Positions 1-9,729 of a stretch of 64,000 nucleotides of DNA are shown here, piece by piece. Origin of the DNA: Ancylobacter novellus DSM 506. Lineage in GTDB: Bacteria; Pseudomonadota; Alphaproteobacteria; Rhizobiales; Xanthobacteraceae. Where the stretch lies: assembly GCF_000092925.1 (NCBI RefSeq), contig NC_014217.1, positions 930,001 through 994,000 on the forward strand. Reading direction: 5' to 3'. Below the pieces are notes generated by a model. That model saw only the letters and a list, made by a program, of their open reading frames with translations, ran no database searches and was not told the origin of the DNA. A program made the translations under genes and the position numbers. The first letter of the stretch is position 1. Every line of letters begins with the position of its first letter.

Positions 1-714
1 CATGCCGGCGAGCACGGCACCGACGCCGGCCGCCACCGCCGCGCCGCCCACGGCCGCGCTTTTGGGAAAGCGCACCCCCGGCAGCGCCAGCGCGGCGCCG
101 ATCAGCAATTCGAAGGCGCGGAAGGGCAGCAGGTAGAAGGCCGCGGCCGGATCGACCCGCAGCACCGCCTCGCAGGCGATGAGCGAGGCAATGAGCAGCC
201 CGCCGATGACGAAGGGCAGGGCCCTGGGCCGCCAGCGATAGCACAGCATCACCAGTGCCGGGAAGACGAGGTAGAACTGCTCCTCGACGCCGAGCGACCA
301 GTAGTGCAGCAGCGGCATCTCCTCGGCCGAGGGGCCGAAATAGTCGGCGCGGCGGTAGAAATACACGTTGCCGAAGGCGAGCGCCGACCAGATCAGCGAG
401 CGGGCGAAACTCACCAATTGCGGCGGGAACAGCAGGAAGACCGCGACAATGGCGGTGACGGCGCTGACCACGACGAAGGCCGGCACGATGCGCCGCATCC
501 GCCGCTCGTAGAAGCCGAAGATCGAGAAGCTGCCCTCGGTGGTCTCGGCGTAGATCGACTTGGAGATCAGGAAGCCGGAGATGACGAAGAACACGTCGAC
601 GCCGACGAAGCCGCCCGGCAGCCAGCCCGCCCCGAAATGGAACAGCACCACGCCAAGCACGGCAATGGCGCGCAATCCGTCGATATGGGCGCGGTAGCGC
701 AGGCGATGATGCAT
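1..714 (-). CDS. Acyltransferase 3 family membrane O-acyltransferase (partial, C-terminus outside window)
   Basis: The first 238 residues are visible, read from an ATG at 714; the gene runs off the left edge. It looks like an OafA/YrhL-type integral membrane acyltransferase, which transfers acyl groups (usually acetyl) from the cytoplasm onto surface polysaccharide or LPS. Visible landmarks are LFHFG with His26 (likely catalytic), a GGFVGVDVFFVISGFLI helix at 34-50, a basic FYERRMRRIVP stretch at 69-79, and the family signature YWSLGVEEQFYL at 138-149. Several further hydrophobic helices follow. It is divergent from a sulfotransferase gene starting at 921, so both may decorate an envelope glycan. 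The substrate cannot be read from sequence. Confidence 0.9.
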   Translation of the reverse strand, partial: MHHRLRYRAHIDGLRAIAVLGVVLFHFGAGWLPGGFVGVDVFFVISGFLISKSIYAETTEGSFSIFGFYERRMRRIVPAFVVVSAVTAIVAVFLLFPPQLVSFARSLIWSALAFGNVYFYRRADYFGPSAEEMPLLHYWSLGVEEQFYLVFPALVMLCYRWRPRALPFVIGGLLIASLIACEAVLRVDPAAAFYLLPFRAFELLIGAALALPGVRFPKSAAVGGAAVAAGVGAVLAGM

Positions 715-920
715 GGCGGCAGGCGAACGGACCCGAAACTTCGTCAGGCCCCCTGTATCACGGCTTCGCCGCCGCAGCGTTGCACGAAAAGCGCGGATGT
801 CCCGATATGACCGCTGCCGAGCAAAAACACGCCGTGAAACTATACGATGGGGAACAGGGGGCGCTAGGACTTACTGGCCGCGGCGAGCGCGGTCGCGCAA
901 CGACGCTCGGTGCCGGATAG

Positions 921-1772
921 ATGTCTCCGCTGATCTTCAACCACATTCCGAAATCGGCTGGCACATCGTTGCGGCAGGCCCTTGCCCAGGCGATCGGCGC
1001 GCGTGAAACCGTCGAGGGCTTTGATCGGTCGCTGTTCGGCGGATTCGACGACTTCGAGTCCTTGGCTCCGATCTTACGCGCCACGATCGTCGACACGCCG
1101 GAGGAGCTCCCGCCTTCCCCGCAACTCGTGGCCGGTCACTACGCCCCCAAGACGACGCGCGCGCGATATCCCGGCGCCAGGCACATCACGATCCTGCGTG
1201 AGGCACGCTCCCGCTTGCTCTCGCATTGGCTGTTCTGGAGAACCCACACCGATGCCGAGCTTCGGGCGTGGGGCCGCTGGGCGGATCACGTGCACAAGAG
1301 CAAGAATCCACTGCTCGCCTTTTTGCAGGACACGATGATCGCGGCGCAGACGGACAACGTCTCGCTGCGCATGCTGCTGTATCCGCACCCGCTCATTCCC
1401 GATGCCGACCACATACCGGTTCACGTCGAGGATCAGCTCCTCGCCGAGGCGAAGGCGATGATCGATTCCTTCGACTTCGCCGACGTCATCGAGAATCCGC
1501 GCTTCGCGCAGAATCTGTCGGACTGGCTCGGTTCGCCTCTCGTGATGGAGCGCCTCAACGAGACGCAGCCGATGCCGGAACAATACCGCACGCCGCTGGT
1601 GAGCGAGCTGACCCCGGCGACCATGAGCGCGTTGGCGCGCCGCACGCGGCTTGACGACGAACTGTGGAGATATGTCGCCGAGCGGCGTCTTCCGCCGGGG
1701 GAAGCGGAGGCCTTCCGTGAAGCGTCTTTCGCGCAGGCGATCGCCCGGCACGCTCTGCTGATGGCAGGTTGA
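921..1772 (+). CDS. Sulfotransferase family protein
   Basis: A 283-residue predicted cytosolic sulfotransferase that would move sulfate from PAPS to a carbohydrate or other acceptor. The N-terminus FNHIPKSAGTSLR (Lys11, Ser12, Thr15, Ser16) is the 5'-phosphosulfate-binding P-loop of the Sulfotransfer_2-type family. ILREARSRLLSHWLFWR around residues 91-107 corresponds to the 3'-phosphate motif (the R...S/P...R pattern before a Trp/Tyr-rich helix). There is no signal peptide or transmembrane segment. It is divergent from a membrane O-acyltransferase, suggesting a surface-glycan modification locus that continues left of the window. The acceptor is unknown. Start chosen at the ATG immediately before the P-loop strand. 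Confidence 0.85.
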   Translation: MSPLIFNHIPKSAGTSLRQALAQAIGARETVEGFDRSLFGGFDDFESLAPILRATIVDTPEELPPSPQLVAGHYAPKTTRARYPGARHITILREARSRLLSHWLFWRTHTDAELRAWGRWADHVHKSKNPLLAFLQDTMIAAQTDNVSLRMLLYPHPLIPDADHIPVHVEDQLLAEAKAMIDSFDFADVIENPRFAQNLSDWLGSPLVMERLNETQPMPEQYRTPLVSELTPATMSALARRTRLDDELWRYVAERRLPPGEAEAFREASFAQAIARHALLMAG

Positions 1773-1781
1773 GGAAAGAGA

Positions 1782-1856
1782 TGGTGGGCGATGCAGGGAT
1801 TGAACCTGCGACCCCTCCCGTGTGAAGGGAGTGCTCTCCCGCTGAGCTAATCGCCC
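1782..1856 (-). tRNA. tRNA-Val (anticodon CAC)
   Basis: On the minus strand a full cloverleaf can be folded: acceptor GGGCGAT pairs with ATCGCCC, the D arm is GCTC/GAGC, the anticodon stem CTCCC/GGGAG has loop TTCACAC (anticodon CAC, reading GUG), and the T arm is GCAGG-TTCAATC-CCTGC. The discriminator is A and the CCA end is encoded. No integrase or att-like duplication is seen beside it. Confidence 0.97.
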
Positions 1857-1945
1857 GTCACCCCCGGCGGGTTCTCCGAGGGGCGTCGTCCATCGCGGCG
1901 GGATTTAGTGTGCCGGGTCCCCGGGTGTCAAGCGCGCTCGCGCTT

Positions 1946-2647
1946 TCATCCGTTGTTGATCCCGAGCCGAAGCAGGCGCTCCACCGCCTCGGGGAGAAGG
2001 TCGTAGTGCTCGATCAACTCGTCGCCGCCGAGCTCGGCCGCCGGCGTCTCGGTATAGCCGAAGGGCACCACGATCACCGGCACGCGGGCGTTCTTGGCGG
2101 TGAGCACGTCGGTCATGCTGTCGCCGACCATCAAGGCGCGCTGCGGCGAGCCGCCCGCCCGCTCGATGGTGCCGATGAGGTGCCCGGCGTCGGGCTTGTA
2201 CACAGGAAAGGTGTCGGCTCCGGCGATCACCGCGAAACGGTCGGCGAGGCCGAGCCGGTCGAGCAGCAGGCGCGAAAGATATTCCAGCTTGTTGGTGCAC
2301 ACCGCCAGCACATGGCCGCGGGCGGAGAGCTCGTCCAGCGCCGCGACGAGGCCGGGGAAGGGCGCCGAGCTGTCGGCGATGTGGGCGGCGTAATGCTCCA
2401 GGAAGCGCTCATAGAGCTTGTCGAAGTCCGGCGGGGCGACGTCGATGCCGGCGGCGGTCAGCCCGCGATTGACCAGCGCCTTGGCGCCGGCGCCGATCAT
2501 CTTGCGCGTCTCCTCGCGCGGCAGGCGCGGCGCGCCGACCTCGTCGAGGATGACGTCGAGCGTGTCCAGCAGGTCCGGGGCGGTGTCGACGAGGGTGCCA
2601 TCGAGGTCGAAGGCGATCACGGCGGGGCGGGTCGGGGGTGCGCTCAT
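1946..2647 (-). CDS. gph: Phosphoglycolate phosphatase (HAD superfamily)
   Basis: A 233-residue HAD-type hydrolase that removes phosphate from 2-phosphoglycolate, a by-product of RuBisCO oxygenation or DNA repair. HAD motif I is FDLDGT (nucleophile Asp14, acid Asp16), motif II TN at 118-119, motif III Lys151 in KPD, and motif IV GDSMTD at 175-180. The cap domain lies between residues about 20 and 95. The length matches bacterial Gph. It sits next to tRNA-Val and is divergent from a secreted hypothetical, with rpiA just beyond, a pentose-phosphate neighbour. Related HAD phosphatases such as pyrophosphatase PpaX cannot be fully excluded, but Gph is the best call. Confidence 0.88.
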   Translation of the reverse strand: MSAPPTRPAVIAFDLDGTLVDTAPDLLDTLDVILDEVGAPRLPREETRKMIGAGAKALVNRGLTAAGIDVAPPDFDKLYERFLEHYAAHIADSSAPFPGLVAALDELSARGHVLAVCTNKLEYLSRLLLDRLGLADRFAVIAGADTFPVYKPDAGHLIGTIERAGGSPQRALMVGDSMTDVLTAKNARVPVIVVPFGYTETPAAELGGDELIEHYDLLPEAVERLLRLGINNG

Positions 2648-2817
2648 GTCGATTTCCGTGGATGATGACGGTAAATGGAAGCTGCCGGCCGCCGCGAGAC
2701 AGGCATAGACTGCCTACAATCCTGCCGCTTTTGCTGTCCAGCGTGGCGCGTCCATCGGGCGCAGGAGGGTGGCGGCCGGTCAATGGTAATCGGGTCGAGT
2801 TTTCGGGAGTGCTTGCG

Positions 2818-3309
2818 ATGACGCTGAAGATTGGAACCTGGCTCGGCACGGCGGCGCTCGCCGGTGCCTTGATCGGGCTTGCCACGATCGGGGCCCATGC
2901 TCAGGGCACGACCCCGCCGGCGGGAGGCTCGACCGAGACGCCCGCGGCCTCGCCGCCCGCGAGCGAGGCTCCGGCCGGCAACGGCCCGTTCGTCTTCGGC
3001 TCGCCGCCTTCGGCGCAGGCCAACCGGCTCTATTCGGTCAATGTGCGCAACGGCGAGGTGAGCGCCTGCCAGTTCGAGCGGCCCGAGGGCAGCCTCGTCG
3101 GCGTCACCCGCTGCTTCCGCCGCGACGCCAGCGCCGCTGCCGGCGAGCCGGGCACCTACGACATCATGTCGACCCGCTATTCCGGCGAGACCGGCATCTT
3201 CCGCGTGAACGCGCAGACCGGGCAGATGAGCGTCTGCTATGTGCGCGACATGCCGAAGGAGGGCGGCGGCACCGAGCCGGCGGTGGTCTGCACCGCGCCC
3301 ACGCACTGA
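2818..3309 (+). CDS. Secreted hypothetical protein with Pro/Ala-rich linker
   Basis: A 163-residue predicted periplasmic protein of unknown function. From the ATG at 2818 the first ~29 residues form a clear signal peptide ending AHA-Q. A low-complexity Thr/Pro/Ala linker follows (about 30-60), then a compact domain of ~95 residues with repeated short motifs of the form NxRxGExxxC and NAQTGQMSVCY. This looks like two related beta-hairpins, each carrying a Cys (VSACQFE and MSVCYVR), plus CF and VVCTA Cys, so disulfides are plausible. The longer upstream in-frame extension from 2638 lacks a signal peptide at its start and overlaps gph, so it was not used. Confidence 0.75.
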   Translation: MTLKIGTWLGTAALAGALIGLATIGAHAQGTTPPAGGSTETPAASPPASEAPAGNGPFVFGSPPSAQANRLYSVNVRNGEVSACQFERPEGSLVGVTRCFRRDASAAAGEPGTYDIMSTRYSGETGIFRVNAQTGQMSVCYVRDMPKEGGGTEPAVVCTAPTH

Positions 3310-3402
3310 GCCGCGCCGCGGTGCCGGGCTTGTCCCGGCGCCGCAACGGCGCTAGGCAGCATCGATATTGGAAGACCTACAGGCTGAGCCCCGACCATCG
3401 CC

Positions 3403-4107
3403 ATGTCGACCGAAGCTGAGACTCTCAAACGCCAGGCCGCGGCCCGCGCGCTGGAATATGTACGCTCGGGCATGAAGCTCGGGCTGGGCACCGGCTCGAC
3501 CGCCAAGCACTTCGTCGAGCTGCTCGCCGAGCGGGTGGGCGAGGGGCTGGAAGTGGTCGGCGTGCCGACCTCCGAGGTGACGCGGGCGCAGGCGGAAAGC
3601 CTGAACGTGCCGCTCGGCACGCTCGACGAGCATCCGGTGCTCGATCTGTGCATCGACGGCGCCGACGAGATCGGGCCGGACCTCACCTTGATCAAGGGCG
3701 GCGGCGGCGCGCTGCTGCGCGAGAAGATCGTCGCCTCGGCGGCGCAGCAGATGATCGTCATCGCCGACGCCTCCAAGAAGGTGGACCGGCTCGGCACCTT
3801 CCCGCTGCCGATCGAGGTGGTGGATTTCGGCGTCGCCGCCATCCGCCGCGGCATCGACCGCGCCGCGCGCGCGGCCGGATGCGAGGGGCTCCTGACGCTG
3901 CGGCGCCGCCCGGACGGTCATGTTTTCGTCACCGATCAGGGACACCTGATCCTCGACGCCGCCTATCACAGCATCACCGACCCGGCCGCGCTCGCGGCGC
4001 GCCTGTCGGAAGTGCCGGGTGTCGTCGAGCACGGCCTCTTCATCAATCTGGCGAGCCGCGTCATCCTCGCGGGCGCCGGCGGCGTGTCGGTGATCGACCG
4101 CGCGTGA
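3403..4107 (+). CDS. rpiA: Ribose-5-phosphate isomerase A
   Basis: A 234-residue cytosolic enzyme interconverting ribose 5-phosphate and ribulose 5-phosphate in the pentose phosphate pathway. All family signatures are present: LGLGTGST at 27-33 (phosphate loop), CIDGADEI at 83-90 with the catalytic acidic residues, and [11 protein letters not shown] at 98-108 containing the catalytic Lys. The C-terminus [14 protein letters not shown] is typical of the group. The length matches RpiA. It is followed on the same strand, 23 bases downstream, by a DUF2059 gene, so the two are probably co-transcribed. Confidence 0.96.
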   Translation: MSTEAETLKRQAAARALEYVRSGMKLGLGTGSTAKHFVELLAERVGEGLEVVGVPTSEVTRAQAESLNVPLGTLDEHPVLDLCIDGADEIGPDLTLIKGGGGALLREKIVASAAQQMIVIADASKKVDRLGTFPLPIEVVDFGVAAIRRGIDRAARAAGCEGLLTLRRRPDGHVFVTDQGHLILDAAYHSITDPAALAARLSEVPGVVEHGLFINLASRVILAGAGGVSVIDRA

Positions 4108-4130
4108 GCAGATTCGTCAGGGAGACTTTC

Positions 4131-4676
4131 ATGCTGGATATTGCAGGACGGCTGACGGGGGCTGCGCTGGCGCTCGCCTTGCTCGCAGGTGCCGCCCCCG
4201 TGCTGGCGCAGGAGCAGGCGCCGTTCAACATGGCTCAGGCCAAGCCCGGCGCCGAGCCGAGCGCCGAGCAGATGAAGCTCGCCAACGAGCTGCTGATCGC
4301 CAATGGCGAGGCGTCGAGCTTCGACGCCATCATCCCCAACGTCATCGAGCAGGCGGCGGCCAGCTTCGTGCAGGCCAATCCGGACCTCATCCGCGACCTG
4401 CGCGAGGTGGCCAAGCAGCTCGTGCCGCAATATGAGGGTCGCCGCTCCGAGGTGGTGCAGATCCTCGCCCGCACCTATGCCGCCCAGTTCAGCGCCGCCG
4501 AGCTGCAGGAGCTGCTGGTGTTCTACCGCTCGCCGGTGGGCCGCAAGCTCGTCGAGAAGCGCCAGGAGCTGCTCGACGCTGGCCTGCGCGGCATCCAGGC
4601 GTGGAGCGCGGGCTTCTCGCGGGAGATGGAAGCCAAGGTGCGCGAGGAGATGAAGAAGCGCGGCTTCACCATCTGA
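4131..4676 (+). CDS. DUF2059 domain-containing periplasmic protein
   Basis: A 181-residue exported protein of the DUF2059 family, which has no assigned biochemical role. From the ATG at 4131 a signal peptide of about 25 residues (LALALLAGAAPVLAQ) precedes a helical domain. The hallmark segment YAAQFSAAELQELLVFYRSPVGRKLVEK (about 120-147) is the conserved DUF2059 core. It follows rpiA closely, and a strong bidirectional hairpin terminator lies just after it. Confidence 0.88.
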   Translation: MLDIAGRLTGAALALALLAGAAPVLAQEQAPFNMAQAKPGAEPSAEQMKLANELLIANGEASSFDAIIPNVIEQAAASFVQANPDLIRDLREVAKQLVPQYEGRRSEVVQILARTYAAQFSAAELQELLVFYRSPVGRKLVEKRQELLDAGLRGIQAWSAGFSREMEAKVREEMKKRGFTI

Positions 4677-4697
4677 CGCCGCCGCCTCCCGACAAGA

Positions 4698-4728
4698 AAA
4701 ATGCCCGGCTCGCGCCGGGCATTTTCGT
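4698..4728. terminator. Bidirectional rho-independent terminator
   Basis: A perfect 12-bp stem, AAAATGCCCGGC (4698-4709) with GCCGGGCATTTT (4714-4725) around a TCGC loop. It has A-run and T-run flanks on both sides, between the convergent DUF2059 gene (stop 4676) and tctA (stop 4731). It should terminate both transcripts. Confidence 0.92.
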
Positions 4729-4730
4729 TT

Positions 4731-6242
<1,512 letters not shown>

Positions 6243-6255
6243 CGGTGCCGCTCCC

Positions 6256-6741
6256 TCAGATCAGCCGTTCGAGCGGGCCGGCCGGCAGCGAGAGCTGCAG
6301 CCCCTTGGCGAAGATCAGGTAGATGATGAAGCACATCACCGTGCCCGCCAGGAAATGCGCCCAGACCGGGCCGCGGCCGAAGCCCTTGGCGGTGGCGGCG
6401 AACAGCCAGCCGGTGGCGATGGAGAAGCCGAGGAAGGGCAGGAGGATGATCTGGCCGACGAGGCCGGCCAGCACCCACACCATCGGCCCCGCCTCGTCGC
6501 GCGGCCGGGCGATGGCGCCCTCACGGATCGCCTCCACCGCGGTGGCGACGGCGAGAATGGCGAGGCCTGCGGCGATGATGGTCGGGAAGGCGGCGGGTCC
6601 GACCGCCGAATGGGCGTTGACGCTGGCGAGGCGCCAGGCGTCCCAGCCGACGACGAGCGCCAGCACGGCGAGGCCGAGGGCGATGAAGAGGCCCGCCCTG
6701 TCGGCGGAGGGCCGGGCGGAGGAAGAGGGCTGGTCGCTCAT
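6256..6741 (-). CDS. tctB: Tripartite tricarboxylate transporter, small permease TctB
   Basis: A 161-residue membrane protein with four predicted transmembrane helices (about 18-35, 50-67, 88-110, 125-150), the usual TctB topology. The start was taken at the ATG at 6741 (MSDQPSS); an in-frame ATG at 6750 is an alternative. A longer reading frame to 6945 runs back across a palindromic repeat into the tctC end and is not credible. It pairs with TctA immediately downstream. The function is accessory: it is needed for transport but its role is poorly defined. Confidence 0.9.
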   Translation of the reverse strand: MSDQPSSSARPSADRAGLFIALGLAVLALVVGWDAWRLASVNAHSAVGPAAFPTIIAAGLAILAVATAVEAIREGAIARPRDEAGPMVWVLAGLVGQIILLPFLGFSIATGWLFAATAKGFGRGPVWAHFLAGTVMCFIIYLIFAKGLQLSLPAGPLERLI

Positions 6742-6801
6742 GTCAGGCATTCCGGGGAGCGGGTGGCGGCGGGAGAGGCCTGCTCCCGTCATCAGGCTGG
6801 G

Positions 6802-6906
6802 CGTCATCCCGGCCGGAGCCCGCAGGGCGCAGAGCCGGGATCGCTCACAATAGATTCGGCGCGCGATCCCGGATACGGCCTGCGGCCGTTCCGGGATGAT
6901 GATGAT
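6802..6906. repeat. Type A palindromic repeat (two-unit copy) between tctC and tctB
   Basis: The first unit runs from CGTCATCCCGGC to GAGCCGGGATCGC (6832-6844). ATCCCGGC (6806-6813) pairs with GCCGGGAT (6834-6841). A second, diverged unit has ATCCCGGA (6866-6873) pairing with TCCGGGAT (6890-6897) around an inner ACGGCC/GGCCGT stem. The same motif recurs at 24998-25034 and 45361-45457. It lies between two genes of one apparent operon. Confidence 0.85.
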
Positions 6907-6925
6907 CAGGACAGAGGCGCTGGCC

Positions 6926-7891
6926 TCAGTTGGCGAGGCCGACATCCTTCAGGATGGCCTGCGTCGCGGTGATGTCCTTGTTGAGCTGGGCCTCGAACTC
7001 GGGACCGGCGAGGTAGGTGTTCACCCAGCCCTTCTGCGCCAGGAGATCCTTCCACGCCTTCGATTCCACCGCCTTGGCGATGATGTCGGACAGCGCCTTC
7101 TTCTGCTCCGGCGTGATGCCCGGCGCGGCCGAGATCGAACGCCAGTTCTGGATCTCCACGTCGACGCCGGATTCCTTCAGCGTCGGGATGTCCTTGGCGT
7201 CGGGCAGGCGCTGGCCGCTGGAGACGGCGAGGATGCGCAGCTTGCCGGCCTTGGCCTGGGCGTCGAACTCCGAGAGCGAGGAGATGCCGACCGTCACCTT
7301 GCCGCCGAGGATGGAGGCGAGCGACTCGCCGCCGCCGGAGAAGGCGATGTAGTTGACCTTGGTCGGGTCGACGCCCACCGCCTTGGCGATCAGGCCGGCC
7401 GCGATGTGGTCGGTACCGCCGGCCGAGCCGCCGGCCCAGGAGACCTTCTGCGGGTCGGCCTTCAGCGCGGCGACGAGGTCCGCCATCGACTTCAGCGGCG
7501 AATTGGCCGGCACGGCGATGGCCTCGTACTCGCCGGTGAGGCGGGCGATCGGGGTGACCTGCGAGAGGTTCACCGGCGACTTGTTGGTGATGATGGCGCC
7601 CACCATGACGTAGCCGCCGACCAGCAGCACGTTCGGGTCGCCCTTGCTGCCGTTGACGAACTGGGCGAGGCCGATGGTGCCGCCGGCGCCCGGCACGTTC
7701 ATGACCTGCACGTTGGGCACCAGCTTCTCGGACTGCAGCACCTGCTGCAGGGCGCGGGCGGTCTGGTCCCAGCCGCCGCCGGGCGCGGCCGGGGCGATGA
7801 TCTTGAGGTCGCTGACCTGCGCCGAAGCGGCACCGAAGGGCGCGGCAGCGAGGGCTGCGGCGAGCAGCGCTCCGCGGAACATGTGATTCAT
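6926..7891 (-). CDS. tctC: Tripartite tricarboxylate transporter substrate-binding protein (Bug/TctC family)
   Basis: A 321-residue periplasmic solute receptor for the TctAB permease. The start is the ATG at 7891 (MNHMFRG), preceded by a GGAGG ribosome site with good spacing; the TTG 12 bases upstream would place the start over that site. A signal peptide ends ASAQ near residue 25. Bug-family signatures are visible: [16 protein letters not shown] (about 30-45), [14 protein letters not shown] and the [16 protein letters not shown] ligand loop. It is the first gene of the minus-strand tctCBA operon, separated from tctB by a palindromic repeat that may set receptor-to-permease ratios. Confidence 0.94.
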   Translation of the reverse strand: MNHMFRGALLAAALAAAPFGAASAQVSDLKIIAPAAPGGGWDQTARALQQVLQSEKLVPNVQVMNVPGAGGTIGLAQFVNGSKGDPNVLLVGGYVMVGAIITNKSPVNLSQVTPIARLTGEYEAIAVPANSPLKSMADLVAALKADPQKVSWAGGSAGGTDHIAAGLIAKAVGVDPTKVNYIAFSGGGESLASILGGKVTVGISSLSEFDAQAKAGKLRILAVSSGQRLPDAKDIPTLKESGVDVEIQNWRSISAAPGITPEQKKALSDIIAKAVESKAWKDLLAQKGWVNTYLAGPEFEAQLNKDITATQAILKDVGLAN

Positions 7892-7942
7892 CGTTTCCTC
7901 CAAGGAATGGAACGGCGACGCGTTGAACGCTGGCCGCCGCTT

Positions 7943-7980
7943 GGCACGCGGAAGTTGGCACGCGGCGAATGGGCACGCGG
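7943..7980. repeat. Three direct copies of GGCACGCGG in the tctC/gor divergent region
   Basis: GGCACGCGG occurs at 7943-7951, 7957-7965 and 7972-7980 (14-15 base spacing), upstream of tctC on one strand and of gor on the other. It could be a regulator-binding cluster or just a slipped short repeat. No known regulator motif was recognised. Confidence 0.45.
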
Positions 7981-8148
7981 CTTGGAAGCTAGAGCGCGAT
8001 ACCCACCGTGTCGAGTTCCACGGAAGGCTAAGACTTTTGCACGACGCGCGCGCAGGCCAGCCATGCGGCCGCTTGACGTTCGCCGCGCGCGGGGCGACAT
8101 CCGCAGGGATCGGGCTGAGGCCTGCGCACCGCAGCGGGGACGCGCATC

Positions 8149-9564
8149 ATGGACCAATTCGACGTCGACCTCTTCGTCATCGGCGGGGGCTCGGGCGGCG
8201 TGCGTGCCGCACGCATCGCCGCCAACCACGGCGCCAAGGTGAAGATCGCCGAGGAGTACCGGCTGGGCGGCACCTGCGTGATCCGCGGCTGCGTGCCGAA
8301 GAAGCTCTTCGTCTATGCCGCACAGTTCGCCCACGACTTCGCCGACGCCGCCGGCTTCGGCTGGACGGTGGAGGGCGTGAGCTTCGACTGGAAGACGCTG
8401 ATCGCCAACAAGGACAAGGAGATCGCGCGGCTGGAAGGCGCCTATCGCGCCAATCTGGAACGCTCGGGCGTCGAGATCGTGAAGCAGCGCGCGGTGATCG
8501 AGGGGCCGCACCTTGTGCGGCTCGCCGATGCCACCGGTGTCACCGCGAAAGTCATCCTTATTGCCACCGGCGGTCGGCCCAATATCGGCCTCGATATGCC
8601 CGGCCGCGAGCTCGGCATCACCTCGAACGAGGCGTTCCATCTCGAACGTTTGCCGGAGCGGATCATCATCCAGGGCGCCGGCTACATCGCGCTTGAGTTC
8701 GCAAGCCTTTTCAATGGATTGGGCTCGAAGGTCACGGTGGTCCACCGCGGCGACAAGGTGCTGCGCGGCTTCGAGGGCGAGCTGCAGGAGCGCATCGCGG
8801 CGGAACTCGCCTCCGCCGGCATCGCCTTCGAGTTCGGCGCCACGATCGAGAGCATCCACGAGGGCGAAGGCGAAGGCGAAAAGCGCGTCCGGCTCAATGA
8901 CGGCCGCGACTTGTTCGCCGACGAGGTGATGCTCGCCATCGGCCGCGTGCCGAACACGGTCGGCCTCGGGCTCGACGCGGTCGGGGTGCATCTGAACGAC
9001 GCCGGCGCCATTGCGGTGGACGCCAATTCGCGCACCAACGTCCCCTCCATCTATGCCGTGGGCGACGTCACCGACCGCGTGAACCTCACCCCCGTCGCCA
9101 TCCGCGAAGGCCATTCCTTCGCCGACAGCGTGTTCGGCGGCCAGCCGTGGGAGGTCGACTACGAGAACATCCCGACCGCCGTTTTCACCGAGCCGGAGAT
9201 CGGCACGGTCGGCCTGTCGGAGGAGGAGGCGCGGGCGCGCGGTTACAAGCTCGACATCTACAAGACGGATTTCCGCCCGTTGAAGGCGACGCTGTCGGGC
9301 AGCACCTCGCGCACCTTCATGAAGCTCGTCGTCGACCAGATGACCGACAAGGTGCTCGGCGTCCACCTCATCGGCGAGAGCTCGGCGGAGATCGTGCAGA
9401 TCGCCGCCATCGCGATGAACATCGGTGCCACCAAGGCCGACTTCGACCGCACCATGGCGCTGCACCCTTCCAGCGCCGAGGAGCTGGTGACGCTGCGCAC
9501 CAAGCACGCCACCAGTGACAAGGTGATCCCCGAGGTCTCCGCCGAGGCGACCCCGGCGATCTGA
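8149..9564 (+). CDS. gor: Glutathione-disulfide reductase
   Basis: A 471-residue NADPH- and FAD-dependent disulfide reductase keeping glutathione reduced. Visible are the FAD Rossmann loop GGGSGG (12-17) and the redox-active disulfide GGTCVIRGCVPKK (Cys43, Cys48). An NAD(P)-binding segment, IIIQGAGYIALEFASLF, lies near residues 170-187. The second FAD motif is YAVGDVTD. The C-terminal active-site HPSSAEE has His439 and Glu444. CVIRGC rather than CLNVGC, and HPSSAEE rather than HPTAAEE, point to the proteobacterial glutathione reductase branch rather than dihydrolipoamide dehydrogenase. It is likely monocistronic, with its promoter in the divergent region shared with tctC. Confidence 0.95.
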   Translation: MDQFDVDLFVIGGGSGGVRAARIAANHGAKVKIAEEYRLGGTCVIRGCVPKKLFVYAAQFAHDFADAAGFGWTVEGVSFDWKTLIANKDKEIARLEGAYRANLERSGVEIVKQRAVIEGPHLVRLADATGVTAKVILIATGGRPNIGLDMPGRELGITSNEAFHLERLPERIIIQGAGYIALEFASLFNGLGSKVTVVHRGDKVLRGFEGELQERIAAELASAGIAFEFGATIESIHEGEGEGEKRVRLNDGRDLFADEVMLAIGRVPNTVGLGLDAVGVHLNDAGAIAVDANSRTNVPSIYAVGDVTDRVNLTPVAIREGHSFADSVFGGQPWEVDYENIPTAVFTEPEIGTVGLSEEEARARGYKLDIYKTDFRPLKATLSGSTSRTFMKLVVDQMTDKVLGVHLIGESSAEIVQIAAIAMNIGATKADFDRTMALHPSSAEELVTLRTKHATSDKVIPEVSAEATPAI

Positions 9565-9729
9565 GGCCATAGGCGCGGGGGCGTAGGCCCTCTACGCCTT
9601 CCGGGCAATCGTGCAATGAAGCCGCTGCGGCAGCATACTGGCGCCGGCGCGAGCCTTGGGTGTATAAGGCCGGCCTTTCCCGCCGGGGATGAGCCCCGCG
9701 CGGCGTATTGGGGTTTCTTGGAGGCAGTC

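Noticed and set aside
304..1096. Plus-strand frame at 304-810 and minus-strand frame at 758-1096
   Set aside because: They lie across the acyltransferase and sulfotransferase genes in wrong frames and show no domain; both flanking genes have diagnostic motifs.
1782..1856. tRNA-Val or tRNA-Gln as an integration site of a genomic island
   Set aside because: No integrase or att duplication is seen beside either tRNA; neighbouring genes look core.
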